Below the pieces are notes generated by a model. The model saw nothing but the letters and a program-made list of their open reading frames with translations, did not search any database and was not told the DNA's origin. A stretch of 48,234 bases of DNA from Planctomycetota bacterium (GTDB lineage: Bacteria > Planctomycetota > UBA1135 > GCA-002686595). The stretch is taken from NCBI GenBank assembly GCA_002683825.1, contig NYUD01000012.1:1-48234 (forward strand), given 5' to 3'. Made by a program: the position numbers and the translations under genes. Shown here one piece after another: positions 25,001 through 32,298 of this stretch. Each line of letters opens with the position of its first letter. Position 1 is the first letter of the stretch.

Positions 25001-26965
25001 CGCAATCGGGGGCACCGGAAGTACGACGACGTAGTCGATTTTCGTCTCGGTAACGCTGCCGCCCGGGCCGGTCGCTGAAAGGGCGACTGTATAGGTACCG
25101 AACAGCGTGTAGGTGTGTGATGGGTTCTGCAAGACAGACGACCCCCCGTCACCAAAGTCCCAGCTCCAGCTGGAAACCAAACCGCTGGTCAGGTCCGTGA
25201 AGTTGACCGTCACGGGTTCGGTTCCCGTCAGAGGCGTTCCACTGAAATCGGGCGCCGGAGCCGACGGACTGGCGGTGACGTAGTCCACCTTCGTCTCGAT
25301 TCCGCTGCCACCGGGACCCGTCGCCGTGAGCACGACGGTGTAGGTGCCGGATGCCGCGTAGGTGTGCGAGGGGTTCTGCAGACTCGAAACTCCCAGGTCT
25401 CCGAAGTCCCAGCTCCAGCTGGTGATGGTGCCCACCGACAGATCGGTGAAATTGACGCTCAAGGGTACGATTCCGGAAAGAGGCGAACCGGAGAAGTTCG
25501 TCGTGGGGGGACCGGCGCTGACGGTGACGTAGTCCACCTTGGTCTCGGTGTTCGAACCGCCCGGGCCGGTCGCGGTCAGGCTGACCGTGTAGGTGCCTTC
25601 GACGACGTAGGTGTTTGTCGGGTTCTGCAGGGTCGAAACGTTCGCATCCCCGAAGTCCCAGCTCCAGCTGGTCACGTTGCCCGTGGTGAGATCGGTGTAA
25701 GCGACGGACAGAGGCGAGTTGCCCGTCAGCGGCGTCGCTGAGAAGTCCGGAGCCGGATCGTTGACGGTCACAAAGCCGGCCTCATATACGAGGTCGAATC
25801 CACCCGGTCCCTCGACGACAAGAGACACCGCGTAGGTGCCACCGTCTGTGTATGTGTGGGTCGGGTTGGCGGAAGTCGAAGAACCTCCGTCGCCGAAATC
25901 CCAGCTCCAGCCTGTGACGCTGCCGGTGCTGGTGTCGGAAAACGCCACGGTGAGTGGGACATTACCGAGGGTCGGAGTCCCCGCAAGCCCGGCCGCTGGT
26001 GCGGCGATGACCGGCGTCGTGCCGACGACGAGATCCACGGCATTCGTCAAGAGTGCGGTGCCGCCGGGGCCGAAGCACATGGCCTGGGTGAACCCGGTAC
26101 GGCCGATCAAGCTGACGTTGCTAGGCAACGGGAAGGTGTGCGAGTCGACACCGCCGGACGAAGCCACGATGCTGTTGAACAAAACGTTCGAGCTCGGATC
26201 GATGAGCAAGCGCCCGTAGATCGTATTCACCCCCGGGATCGAGCTCGAGCGGCCGAAGACGATCGTGGCGAACGTTCCTGGGAAGGCCGAAGTCTCTACC
26301 TCGGCAACCCACGTCGTTCCGATCACGGGCGGCGCGGCCGCGTAGGCCGCGGGATTCGTTCCGCCGTTGCGAAAAACCGCCTCACCTCCCTGAGTCGCCG
26401 ACACATAGTCGATCTTGGTCTCACAATCCGTCCCACCGAGCCCGGTGGCCGCCAAACTGACCGTGTAATTCCCGGGCGCTGCATAGGTATGAGTGGGATT
26501 CTGCGCACTGGAAGATCCACCGTCGCCAAAGTCCCAGTTCCATGCACTTGCCCCGGGCGTCGACGTATCCGTGAAGGACACGTCCAGGGGGGCCGTTCCA
26601 CTCGTCGGCGTGCCCGTGAAGTCCGAATTCGTTGCGCCGATGGCGACGATGTAGTCGACCTTGGTCGTGGTGTCGCTGCCACCGGTCCCGGTCACGGTGA
26701 GGCTGACCGAGAAGGTTCCCGAACTCAGGTAGGTGTGTGCCGGGTTTTGCAGGAGCGACCCGTTGGTGTCTCCAAAGGCCCAGACCCAGCCCGAGACCGC
26801 TCCCGTGCTGAGGTCTGTGAAGTTGACCGCCAGCGGCGATGGACCAACCGTAGGGGATCCTGAAAACTCGGCCACGGGCGCCTGCGCTTGTACGGTCGTC
26901 ACGGAAAACAGAACGGCCGACAAGCAAACAAGGAGTGGACGGAGGCCATTCTGGGGGGTGAACAT
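22055..26965 (-). CDS. Giant secreted PKD-repeat protein (14 PKD domains, two TNALD modules)
   Basis: A 1636-residue exported protein. ATG 26965 has AGGA nine bases upstream and starts a signal peptide (LRPLLVCLSAVLFSVTTVQA). Order: PKD 1-2; module (26015-26378); PKD 3-13; a non-repeat region of about 180 residues (GGFELQTAGTAPGTPWGITS...), perhaps a beta-sandwich; a second module (22306-22668); PKD 14 at the C-terminus. Each PKD unit is about 82 residues, with WxWDFGD and GTYTVxLTATGPGGS. PKD domains are extracellular spacers or adhesive units. No catalytic domain, dockerin or cell-wall anchor is visible. It is probably a surface adhesin or scaffold. Confidence 0.9.
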   Translation of the reverse strand: MFTPQNGLRPLLVCLSAVLFSVTTVQAQAPVAEFSGSPTVGPSPLAVNFTDLSTGAVSGWVWAFGDTNGSLLQNPAHTYLSSGTFSVSLTVTGTGGSDTTTKVDYIVAIGATNSDFTGTPTSGTAPLDVSFTDTSTPGASAWNWDFGDGGSSSAQNPTHTYAAPGNYTVSLAATGLGGTDCETKIDYVSATQGGEAVFRNGGTNPAAYAAAPPVIGTTWVAEVETSAFPGTFATIVFGRSSSIPGVNTIYGRLLIDPSSNVLFNSIVASSGGVDSHTFPLPSNVSLIGRTGFTQAMCFGPGGTALLTNAVDLVVGTTPVIAAPAAGLAGTPTLGNVPLTVAFSDTSTGSVTGWSWDFGDGGSSTSANPTHTYTDGGTYAVSLVVEGPGGFDLVYEAGFVTVNDPAPDFSATPLTGNSPLSVAYTDLTTGNVTSWSWDFGDANVSTLQNPTNTYVVEGTYTVSLTATGPGGSNTETKVDYVTVSAGPPTTNFSGSPLSGIVPLSVNFTDLSVGTITSWSWDFGDLGVSSLQNPSHTYAASGTYTVVLTATGPGGSGIETKVDYVTASPSAPAPDFSGTPLTGTEPVTVNFTDLTSGLVSSWSWDFGDGGSSVLQNPSHTYTLFGTYTVALSATGPGGSVTETKIDYVVVLPVPPIADFSGTPTSGFCPLGVAFSDLSSGTVTGWNWDFGDTASSTLQNPSHIYGVVGTYTVSLTSTGPGGVDGETKVGYITVLHAPPATDFLGTPLTGTEPLTVTFTDLTTGTASSWSWSFGDLGSSTLQNPTHMYAVAGTYTVALTATGPGGSTPETKTDYVTVLPPAPVADFSGTPLSGDQPLVVNFSDATTGIVTGWNWSFGDAGSSSLQNPSHTYASAGTYTVGLTATGPGGSDLESKIDYVTVLSVAPVAEFSGSPLTGVEPLIVVFTDLSSGTVTGWSWSFGDSASSSLQNPSHAYASQGTYTVAMTATGPAGTDLQTKVDYVTVMVAPVAADFVGTPLVGSEPLTVDFADTTTGSVTSWLWNFGDGGSATLQNPSHIYSAAGTYTVTLAVTGPGGSDTEVKADYVTVAAAAPTAVFSGTPLSGNQPLVVTFSDLSTGIVTSWNWTFGDGGSSLLQNPTHTYLLFGTYSVGLTATGPAGSDLHTETGYVTVLPPAPMADFVGTPTVGQAPLTVVFTDQSTGLKSSWAWDFGDSNTSTLQNPNNTYQFPGTYTVSMTVLGTGGSTTETKPSYIIATPGLLLDGGFELQTAGTAPGTPWGITSGTSHIILPDSAITSDNGMPADGANWAALSADGSNAATPPSNPGGMGTAPVGASGIAQSFLFDPADPVLVLSAAFILNDAVASLATNDFMSVDITDGLTTYNLYHADSFSAFPNTSGRYGLPMTVTSNIGTNLALSFPSATAATLMTLAVQVGNGGDGADSSIGCVDGMFSRNLASITFRNGTGINPQCFVADPPVIGTTWAGQIDHRDRPSATAVVLLLRGAPAGPVNVGFGELLVGSPVLFDIAQAADASGITTFGFSLPADLSLVGMAASQGLILGVPDQTFCNALDLQIGFAPPLPTPAADFSASATLGVAPLAVTFSDLSTGTVSSWNWDFGDSATSTLQNPSHTYNAVGTYMVGLRVTGPGGLDIERKFDYIQAQ
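22306..22668 (-). other. TNALD module inside the PKD protein, copy 3
   Basis: This copy carries FRNGTGINPQCF, PPVIGTTWAGQ, GELLVGSP, LSLVGMAASQG and CNALDLQIG. It is followed by a single PKD repeat, so the module is not restricted to C-termini. Confidence 0.68.
23275..25998 (-). repeat. Eleven tandem PKD-coding units of about 246 bp
   Basis: Eleven consecutive units (PKD 3-13) of roughly 246 bases run without a break. Units 4-13 share long near-identical protein stretches (LQNPSHTY, GTYTV, TATGPGGS, KVDYVTV) and similar DNA, so unequal recombination could change copy number. Two further units lie at about 26395-26890 and one at 22058-22300. Confidence 0.88.
26015..26378 (-). other. TNALD module inside the PKD protein, copy 4
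   Basis: This copy carries FRNGGTNPAAY, PPVIGTTWVAEV, YGRLLIDP, FPLPSNVSLIGR and TNAVDLVVG. It sits between PKD units 2 and 3. With copy 3 it shares the opening FRNGxxxNP and PPVIGTTW. Confidence 0.68.
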
Positions 26966-27808
26966 GGCGTTCCTCGGAAGAAAATCGAACGGAGAGGGGT
27001 ATCCGCTATGAATTCTAGAGGGGGCGCCCGCATTTGGGGGAAAAAACGGCAAGCACCCCCTTTCCCGACCACCGCAGGCCTGACGGGCTCCCAACATCTG
27101 TTCTTCGGAGTCCTGCGGAGCAACGAATAGATCCTTTCGGATCCACAATCGCTTGCGCTGCGCATCGAGATTGTTCGGCTACCCGCGGGGAGATGTTGGC
27201 TACGAAGTCCACTCCTCGTCGCAGCGCTCCCAGTTCTCTAGCAGTAACTTATTTGTGCGCGGCTTCCTCGGCTCCCCCACTTGCCTCGTGGCGTATCCAG
27301 ACGTCATGTCCCGTCCGCAAACGGAAGCCGGCCAGGTGGGCACGAAACCCGAAGTCGCAGTCTTCGAATCCCCAGGGTGGGAAGCGCTCGTTGAATCTTC
27401 CGGTCTCACCGATGGTCGGACGAGACACGAGGACACAGAAGGAAGAAAGAGAATCTTGTAGCTCGCCTCTAGGCCACCTATCGCCGAGTGATCTCGAGTG
27501 AAGGCGTGCACCGAGGGGAGACCGTCCTCCCCTTCCGCGGCCAAGAACCTCTCATCGTCCGGCCCCCCGCGCGCCATTTTGGAAAGGCGATCCGATTCAT
27601 CGCTTCGTTGCCGCCGGCGCCTTGCACGCCTTCAACGCCGCCAGCGTCTACCCAGAACGAATGTCTTTGCGAGGGGCGTCGCCTGCAGACCGCCACGGAA
27701 CCGGAGAAACCACCGGATCTAACTCCATCTGCACAAGGGTGTATAGAAACCGGACCCATCGAAGGCTCTTCGTCGCAGCGGTGAGGCCCGTACCGTGAGC
27801 GGTCCGGA
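26966..27808. other. Intergenic region with a glycosyltransferase relic
   Basis: These 843 bases separate the PKD gene from the YadA-head gene. Apart from the fragment at 27249-27430 I find no credible coding frame. The 5' side of the PKD gene (26966-27150) should hold its promoter, but no clear -35/-10 is seen. Confidence 0.5.
27249..27430 (-). pseudogene. C-terminal relic of a GT2-family glycosyltransferase
   Basis: About 60 codons read VSRPTIGETGRFNERFPPWG, then FEDCDFGFRAHLAGFRLRTG, then HDVWIRHEASGG, ending in TAA (27249-27251). This matches the GT2 acceptor-region pattern in which FDERF and GFED(x)DF(C/G)xR are followed by a late His (xHxxS). The rest of the roughly 250-300-residue enzyme is missing: frames upstream show no GT-A nucleotide-binding start or DxD. 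It is most likely the remains of a decayed or rearranged gene. A short functional peptide is improbable. Confidence 0.5.
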
Positions 27809-28795
27809 CTAGTCGTCCTCCAAGAGCCCGCCTCCCACCCAATCGTGGGAGCTGAGTGTCGAGCGCCCCATCCCTCCGCTCACCGTCACGAAGTTCTGAT
27901 TCGCCGGCCCCGCTGTGTTCGCCTGGCCGCCGCCGACCGATGACCAGAACCCCAGGGCGATATTCGTATGACCGCCACTGACGCTCGAGTGATTGCCGCC
28001 GGCTTCGTTGAGGTTCCCCCCTCCAACCCAGGTGTAGTTGGCCGTCGCCAGGTTGCCCTGTCCACCGGTCACCGAAGCGCCATGACCCGTCGCCTGATTC
28101 TGTTCGCCACCGCTGACGGACGAGAAGACGCCGCTCGCCAGGTTCTGATTGCCGCCACCGACGGCCGCGGTGACACCGACCGCCGAGCAGACGGCGCCTC
28201 CGTTCACCGCGGATTGCAAGCCTGAAGCAACACCGGCCAAACCGCCGCTGACAGTGGCTTCCACGCCGGACGCCAAACCGTTGCGTCCCCCGTTGATCGC
28301 GGCGAAGTTGGCGATCGCACGGTTTTGGTCGCCCCCCGTGACACAGGCATAGGCTCCCGAAGAGGTGTTGTCGCGCGCCGCCACGAGACCCCCGAAGGTC
28401 ACGTAGTTGTTCCCGTGGCCGGCGACGATGTTGTGGGATCCCGTGCGATTGTCCCCGACCGGGTTGCCCATCTCGTTGTAGCCGACGATGAGGTTGCCCA
28501 CGCTGTTGGTTTGGGTCACGAGAAGGTCGACCGAGTCCGGATCCCCCGGTAGCCCGTTGGTTGCGCCGAGACCGTTGACAATCTGAACGTTGACGCCGGT
28601 AAAACGGATCGTCTTCGCCAACCCCCCCTGCGCATCGTCGAGCTGCACGATCTGCATGTGGCCGAGGATTTCCTTTTCCTCCGGCGTCAGTCGCAGGATG
28701 CGCTGGATCGATCCGACGGACTGGGCGGACATCGCGAGCCCGACAACGAGTGCGCCTATGACAGCGGGGACAGGGTGGAATTCGATCGGTTTCAT
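27809..28795 (-). CDS. Exported YadA-head (Hep/Hag) repeat protein
   Basis: A 328-residue exported protein. ATG 28795 starts a signal peptide (MKPIEFHPVPAVIGALVVGLAMSAQS). A conserved linker region follows (LTPEEKEILGHMQIVQLDD, IRFTGVNVQIVNGLGATNG). From about residue 120 come 14-residue repeats of the type SSVSGGxxNxAxG, as in the left-handed beta-roll heads of trimeric autotransporters. There is no coiled-coil stalk or C-terminal 12-strand membrane anchor, so it is a free secreted head or is attached otherwise. It lies between the peroxidase gene and the PKD block on the same strand. Confidence 0.82.
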   Translation of the reverse strand: MKPIEFHPVPAVIGALVVGLAMSAQSVGSIQRILRLTPEEKEILGHMQIVQLDDAQGGLAKTIRFTGVNVQIVNGLGATNGLPGDPDSVDLLVTQTNSVGNLIVGYNEMGNPVGDNRTGSHNIVAGHGNNYVTFGGLVAARDNTSSGAYACVTGGDQNRAIANFAAINGGRNGLASGVEATVSGGLAGVASGLQSAVNGGAVCSAVGVTAAVGGGNQNLASGVFSSVSGGEQNQATGHGASVTGGQGNLATANYTWVGGGNLNEAGGNHSSVSGGHTNIALGFWSSVGGGQANTAGPANQNFVTVSGGMGRSTLSSHDWVGGGLLEDD

Positions 28796-28865
28796 GGCTT
28801 GACCAGCTGGGCGGGAAAAAGAAGATCTCCCACCCATGCTAGCCCGCAACCCCCACTCTGCCCTC

Positions 28866-30503
28866 TCAGAACACCGGCAGCTCCAGACCGGGGGTCGCCG
28901 AGAGGACACCCGGAGCCCCCTGATCGAAAACGATCCACTGCATGAACACGGACGTGCCCACCAGGCCGACCGCATTGGGAATCTCGAGAGAGACCGAATT
29001 CCAACCGTTGCCGGGTCCGCTGCCCTCGAGATTACCCTGGAAGAGAACCCGCGAGGCCGGACTGAAGGAGAGATGTAATACGGCACCGAAAGCCGGAAAA
29101 CCCGTCGGGTGGGCCGACAGATCGAAGAGCAACGAGGCCGGAGCGCCGCCAAGCCCGCCGTCCACGCCGACGGTCAGACTGGGGTTGTTGATGTAGGCCG
29201 GCTCCAGGGCAACGAATTGCGGCTGGAAGCCGCCGGTTCCCGGCGTTGACTGACCGAAGACCAAAGGCACTCGGCTGGATTCGGAATAGAGCAGCGGCCG
29301 GTCGAAGGGCGCCTCCTCCCCGACAACCCGCAAGTCGGTCAGGGCCTGCAGAAACGCAACGAGATCCGCCCGCTGAAGGGGAGCCAAGCCCAGGGGTTGA
29401 ATCAACGGATCCTGGTTGAAGGAAAAGTCTCCGGCGCGGTTGTAGAAGGCGACGACCTGGTTCAACGACTGGGCCGATCCGTTGTGGAAATAGGGAGCCC
29501 GCAAACCAACGTTGCGCAGGGAGGGTGTCTTGAAGCGACCGCGATCGCCGGGGTTGCCGGTCACCTCGAACCGTCCCGGATCCTCAAGAGCGGGAGTCAC
29601 ACCGACGTTGTGGAAGTTCTGGTCGGTGAAGAGCGGACCTCCGTGGCAAAGAGCGCAACGACCTTGACCGAAGAAGATCGCGCGACCGCGATTCTGCTGG
29701 GGATTGAGCGTACCTGCGTCGAAGGCCGACTGACCGGAGATCAAGGTGCGCTCGTAGGTTGCGATCGCCAGAGCGATGCGTACGGCTGTCACTTCGCCCG
29801 AACCGAACGCCTCCGCGAACAAATCGTTGTAGTCCCTATCGCCGATCCACGCCTCGAGATCGGCCGGAATCGACTCGGCCAGACGCAGGGGCTCCAAGGG
29901 GCCCAGACGCCCCTCGATCTCCGGCCAGGCGATCCCCTGGTGCCCCATTTCTACGGAGCTGACAGGGGGACCGACCGCCTGGCTCTCCAGCGCGGCGTTG
30001 AATGGAAGGATCGGGCTTCCCGTGATGGGATCGTCGAATCGATCCGGTGCTCGGCCGTCCCAGAAGAGTTCGTTCGCAAAAGCCGCATTGATCATGGACG
30101 GTGACTTGCGTCCCGTGACCTGCGGCCTCAGTTCGAACAACTCATCCTTTTCCAGGCGGCCGTCGGCCAGGTTGCGCACGACTCCGAGGGAGCCCAGAAC
30201 ATCGTCGGGCGTTCCCAACACTCCATCGGGTCCAGGAGCCACGCTCGAGGGGTCGTTCACGGTGCGCGGATCCGAACCACCGACACTGTTAATGTGGCAG
30301 GTTCCACAGGCCACGGTCGAGGTGGCGGAGAGTTGCTCATCCCAGAACAGGGCCTTGCCCAGCAGCGACTTCTCCAGCGTGATCGGATTCCCGGGAGGAA
30401 CCGGCACGGGGGGGAGGGGGGGGGGAGGGGGGGGAGGTCCCTGAGCAGCTACGGTCAAGGCAAGTCCGATGGTCGCGATGCCGCTGTGCACAATGGTTCT
30501 CAT
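28866..30503 (-). CDS. Di-haem cytochrome c peroxidase with C-terminal TNALD-like module
   Basis: A 545-residue exported protein. ATG 30503 starts the signal peptide MRTIVHSGIATIGLALTVAAQG, followed at once by a proline tract (PPPPPPPLPPVPVPP) encoded by C-runs. The haem sites are CGTCH (66-70) and, about 290 residues on, CALCHGG. Family motifs LLGKALFWDEQLS, ELFWDGRAP, TYERTLISG and APYFHNGSA are present. The last 110 or so residues are absent from ordinary family members and match the shared secreted-protein module in degenerate form (VGLVGTSVFMQW, ending PGLELPVF). It is about 150 residues longer than its paralogue at 18289-19473. Confidence 0.9.
   Translation of the reverse strand: MRTIVHSGIATIGLALTVAAQGPPPPPPPLPPVPVPPGNPITLEKSLLGKALFWDEQLSATSTVACGTCHINSVGGSDPRTVNDPSSVAPGPDGVLGTPDDVLGSLGVVRNLADGRLEKDELFELRPQVTGRKSPSMINAAFANELFWDGRAPDRFDDPITGSPILPFNAALESQAVGPPVSSVEMGHQGIAWPEIEGRLGPLEPLRLAESIPADLEAWIGDRDYNDLFAEAFGSGEVTAVRIALAIATYERTLISGQSAFDAGTLNPQQNRGRAIFFGQGRCALCHGGPLFTDQNFHNVGVTPALEDPGRFEVTGNPGDRGRFKTPSLRNVGLRAPYFHNGSAQSLNQVVAFYNRAGDFSFNQDPLIQPLGLAPLQRADLVAFLQALTDLRVVGEEAPFDRPLLYSESSRVPLVFGQSTPGTGGFQPQFVALEPAYINNPSLTVGVDGGLGGAPASLLFDLSAHPTGFPAFGAVLHLSFSPASRVLFQGNLEGSGPGNGWNSVSLEIPNAVGLVGTSVFMQWIVFDQGAPGVLSATPGLELPVF
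28869..29193 (-). other. TNALD-like C-terminal module, copy 5 (degenerate)
   Basis: This copy keeps the hydrophobic pattern and spacing (SLEIPNAVGLVGTSVFMQWIV), but the closing TNALD motif has become ATPGLELPVF. It is the weakest of the five copies. Confidence 0.5.
30408..30434. repeat. G7-A-G10-A-G8 homopolymer tract in the peroxidase gene
   Basis: On the plus strand there are G7 (30408-30414), G10 (30416-30425) and G8 (30427-30434), separated by single A bases. The tract lies in the coding sequence just after the signal peptide and encodes the proline run. Tracts of this length are prone to slippage, which would frameshift the mature enzyme. Confidence 0.8.
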
Positions 30504-30945
30504 GGCAGGGGAATTTGAGGTGTGCGTGGTCCCCGGAGAGAACGACCCCCGGGCTCGGTAGGCAGTATAGGGTGGACCCTCTTGAGAACACCGACGACTC
30601 GATTTGGTTCCTCGACTTGTAAGAAAAACATTGTCATCTCTTCCCTTTGGAACGCACGAGGCGCTCTTCTTCATCGATGCCGGTAACCCGATGCGGCATA
30701 AGGACCGGCAGACCACCGACAAAAAGTGTCCTGTCTAATTCACGGTCGTCCCCGACGAACGCGGCCCGCAGAGAGCTTCAAAAGCCCTGCGGTTTGATCC
30801 CTCAGGTCTTCATCTGCTAGGCTCCCGCCATGGGGAAAAGGGGGGTCATCATTAGCCGCTCATGCGGGCCATCCCCGTCTCTCGTCATGTTCGAGGCAGT
30901 GATTGTCCTTTCGAACTTCATGGAGACTAGCCGGTTGGAAGCCTG
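30504..30945. other. Divergent intergenic region
   Basis: These 442 bases separate the peroxidase (minus) from the cupin gene (plus). The peroxidase frame is open upstream of ATG 30503 to 30722, but the extension has no conserved character and would bury the signal peptide. It should hold both promoters; I could not assign them. Confidence 0.45.
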
Positions 30946-31989
30946 ATGATTGCCGAGGTCGTCTTGCCGGGCTCGCCCCTGGGGGAGACCTTGGCTTTCT
31001 TCACGGAGATACTTGGCTTTCGGGTCGCCTCGGTCACACCGGCCGAGGACCCGGCGGTGGTGGTTGTGGTGGGCCACGGCCTGCGCGTTCGTCTGGACCG
31101 CGAAATGACCGGGGCACCCGGGGTCTTGCGAATCACCTGTCGCGAACCGCTCGACTCCGCCGAGAGGATCGCTCCGAACGGAACCCGCATCGATTTCGTT
31201 GCTGCCGATCCGGCCATCGTGCTGCCGCCCCTGCGCTCATCGTTGGTGATCGGTCGCTGTACGGGCGGAGAGTGGAAGGTGGGCCGTGCGGGGATGCGTT
31301 ATCGCGATCTCATTCCGGACCGACAGGGAGGACGGTTCAGCGCCTCTCACATCCAGATCCCGGGTGGCGGGCCCGTGCCCGACTACGTGCACTATCACCG
31401 TGTCCGCTTTCAGATGATCTTCTGCTACAAGGGCTGGGCGCGTCTGGTGTACGAGGATCAGGGACCTGCATTTGTCGTCCAGGCGGGCGACTGCATCCTG
31501 CAGCCGCCGGAGATTCGCCATCGTGTTCTTGAGAGTTCGCCGGGATTCGAAGCGATTGAGGTCAACTCTCCAGCCCATCACGAGACACTTGCCGATCTCG
31601 ACCTGACTTTGCCGAACGAGCCCCTGCGGCCGGATCGCGACTTCTCCGGTCAGAGCTTCCTGCATCATCGGGCAGCTGCCGCCGAATGGGGCCCCTGGCG
31701 CAGCGCGGGTTTCGAGGCTCGCGCTTTCGGGATCGCACAACATGCAGCCAGCCTGGGAGAGGCCCGGGTTGTACGTTGCTCAAAGCCCCAGCGAACGGAG
31801 GAATACCAACACGATGGGGAATTGCTCTTCACCCTCGTGCTCGCAGGGACGCTGGCGCTGGACCACGCAGGAAAGCCCTCGATCGAGCTTACTGAAGGCG
31901 ACTCCTTCGTCATACCGCCCCATGAACCCTTCTCCTTCTCGGCGGCCCGCAACACGGAGCTCTTGGAAGTCACGCTCCCTTCCCCGTGA
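30946..31989 (+). CDS. Two-cupin protein with a VOC-like N-terminal region
   Basis: A 347-residue soluble protein. ATG 30946 has GGAAG nine bases upstream. Residues 1-90 (IAEVVLPGSPLGETLAFFTEILGFRV) resemble a glyoxalase/VOC half-domain. The first cupin, about 120-215, holds GRAGMRYRDLIPD, VPDYVHYHRVRFQMIFCYKGW and GDCILQPPEIRHRV, with His ligands in HYH and RH. A second cupin spans about 255-345 (EYQHDGELLFTLVLAGTL, EGDSFVIPPHEPFSF). The substrate is unknown; cupins of this kind bind a metal and act as dioxygenases or isomerases. It has no operon partner. Confidence 0.78.
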   Translation: MIAEVVLPGSPLGETLAFFTEILGFRVASVTPAEDPAVVVVVGHGLRVRLDREMTGAPGVLRITCREPLDSAERIAPNGTRIDFVAADPAIVLPPLRSSLVIGRCTGGEWKVGRAGMRYRDLIPDRQGGRFSASHIQIPGGGPVPDYVHYHRVRFQMIFCYKGWARLVYEDQGPAFVVQAGDCILQPPEIRHRVLESSPGFEAIEVNSPAHHETLADLDLTLPNEPLRPDRDFSGQSFLHHRAAAAEWGPWRSAGFEARAFGIAQHAASLGEARVVRCSKPQRTEEYQHDGELLFTLVLAGTLALDHAGKPSIELTEGDSFVIPPHEPFSFSAARNTELLEVTLPSP

Positions 31990-32298
31990 AAACACGCGTG
32001 GCGCGACGGCGAGGACTTCCTTGCAGCCCTCGTCGCAGAAAGTCTTCTCGTAGCGCGACCGAGCTCTTGGCACGGGCCACAAAGAAAAAGGCGGGCACAG
32101 GCGCGGTGAGCTGACCGACCATCCGGTTCCGTTCCCTGGAATCATGAAGCTCCCTCGGAGACTTGGATTCCGATAAATTGCTTCGAGTCCCGCCTCCCTG
32201 AAATGGATTCAAGCCCCGACTCTTCGGCTGAAAAAAGGCAATCCCCTCCCATCTTCGGGCTCGCAGGATTGCGCACCTTCCGTACCCTCAGTGCCCCG
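31990..32298. other. Intergenic region before the TPR lipoprotein gene
   Basis: In these 309 bases I find no supported gene. The TPR frame is open from ATG 32203, but those 32 residues precede a good lipoprotein signal and look like leader. The AT-rich patch around 32168-32182 may belong to a promoter. Confidence 0.35.

Noticed and set aside
23275..25998. Regular 246-bp periodicity considered as a repeat array of CRISPR or satellite type
   Set aside because: Units are in frame and encode PKD domains with conserved WDFGD cores; there are no short identical repeats with unique spacers.
23870..26863. Long open frames on the plus strand opposite the PKD gene
   Set aside because: They are repetitive, R/G-rich antisense translations of the PKD repeats, with no independent start signal.
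32068..32085. TGGCAC resembling a sigma-54 -24 element upstream of the TPR gene
   Set aside because: No GC-containing -12 element occurs at the required spacing.
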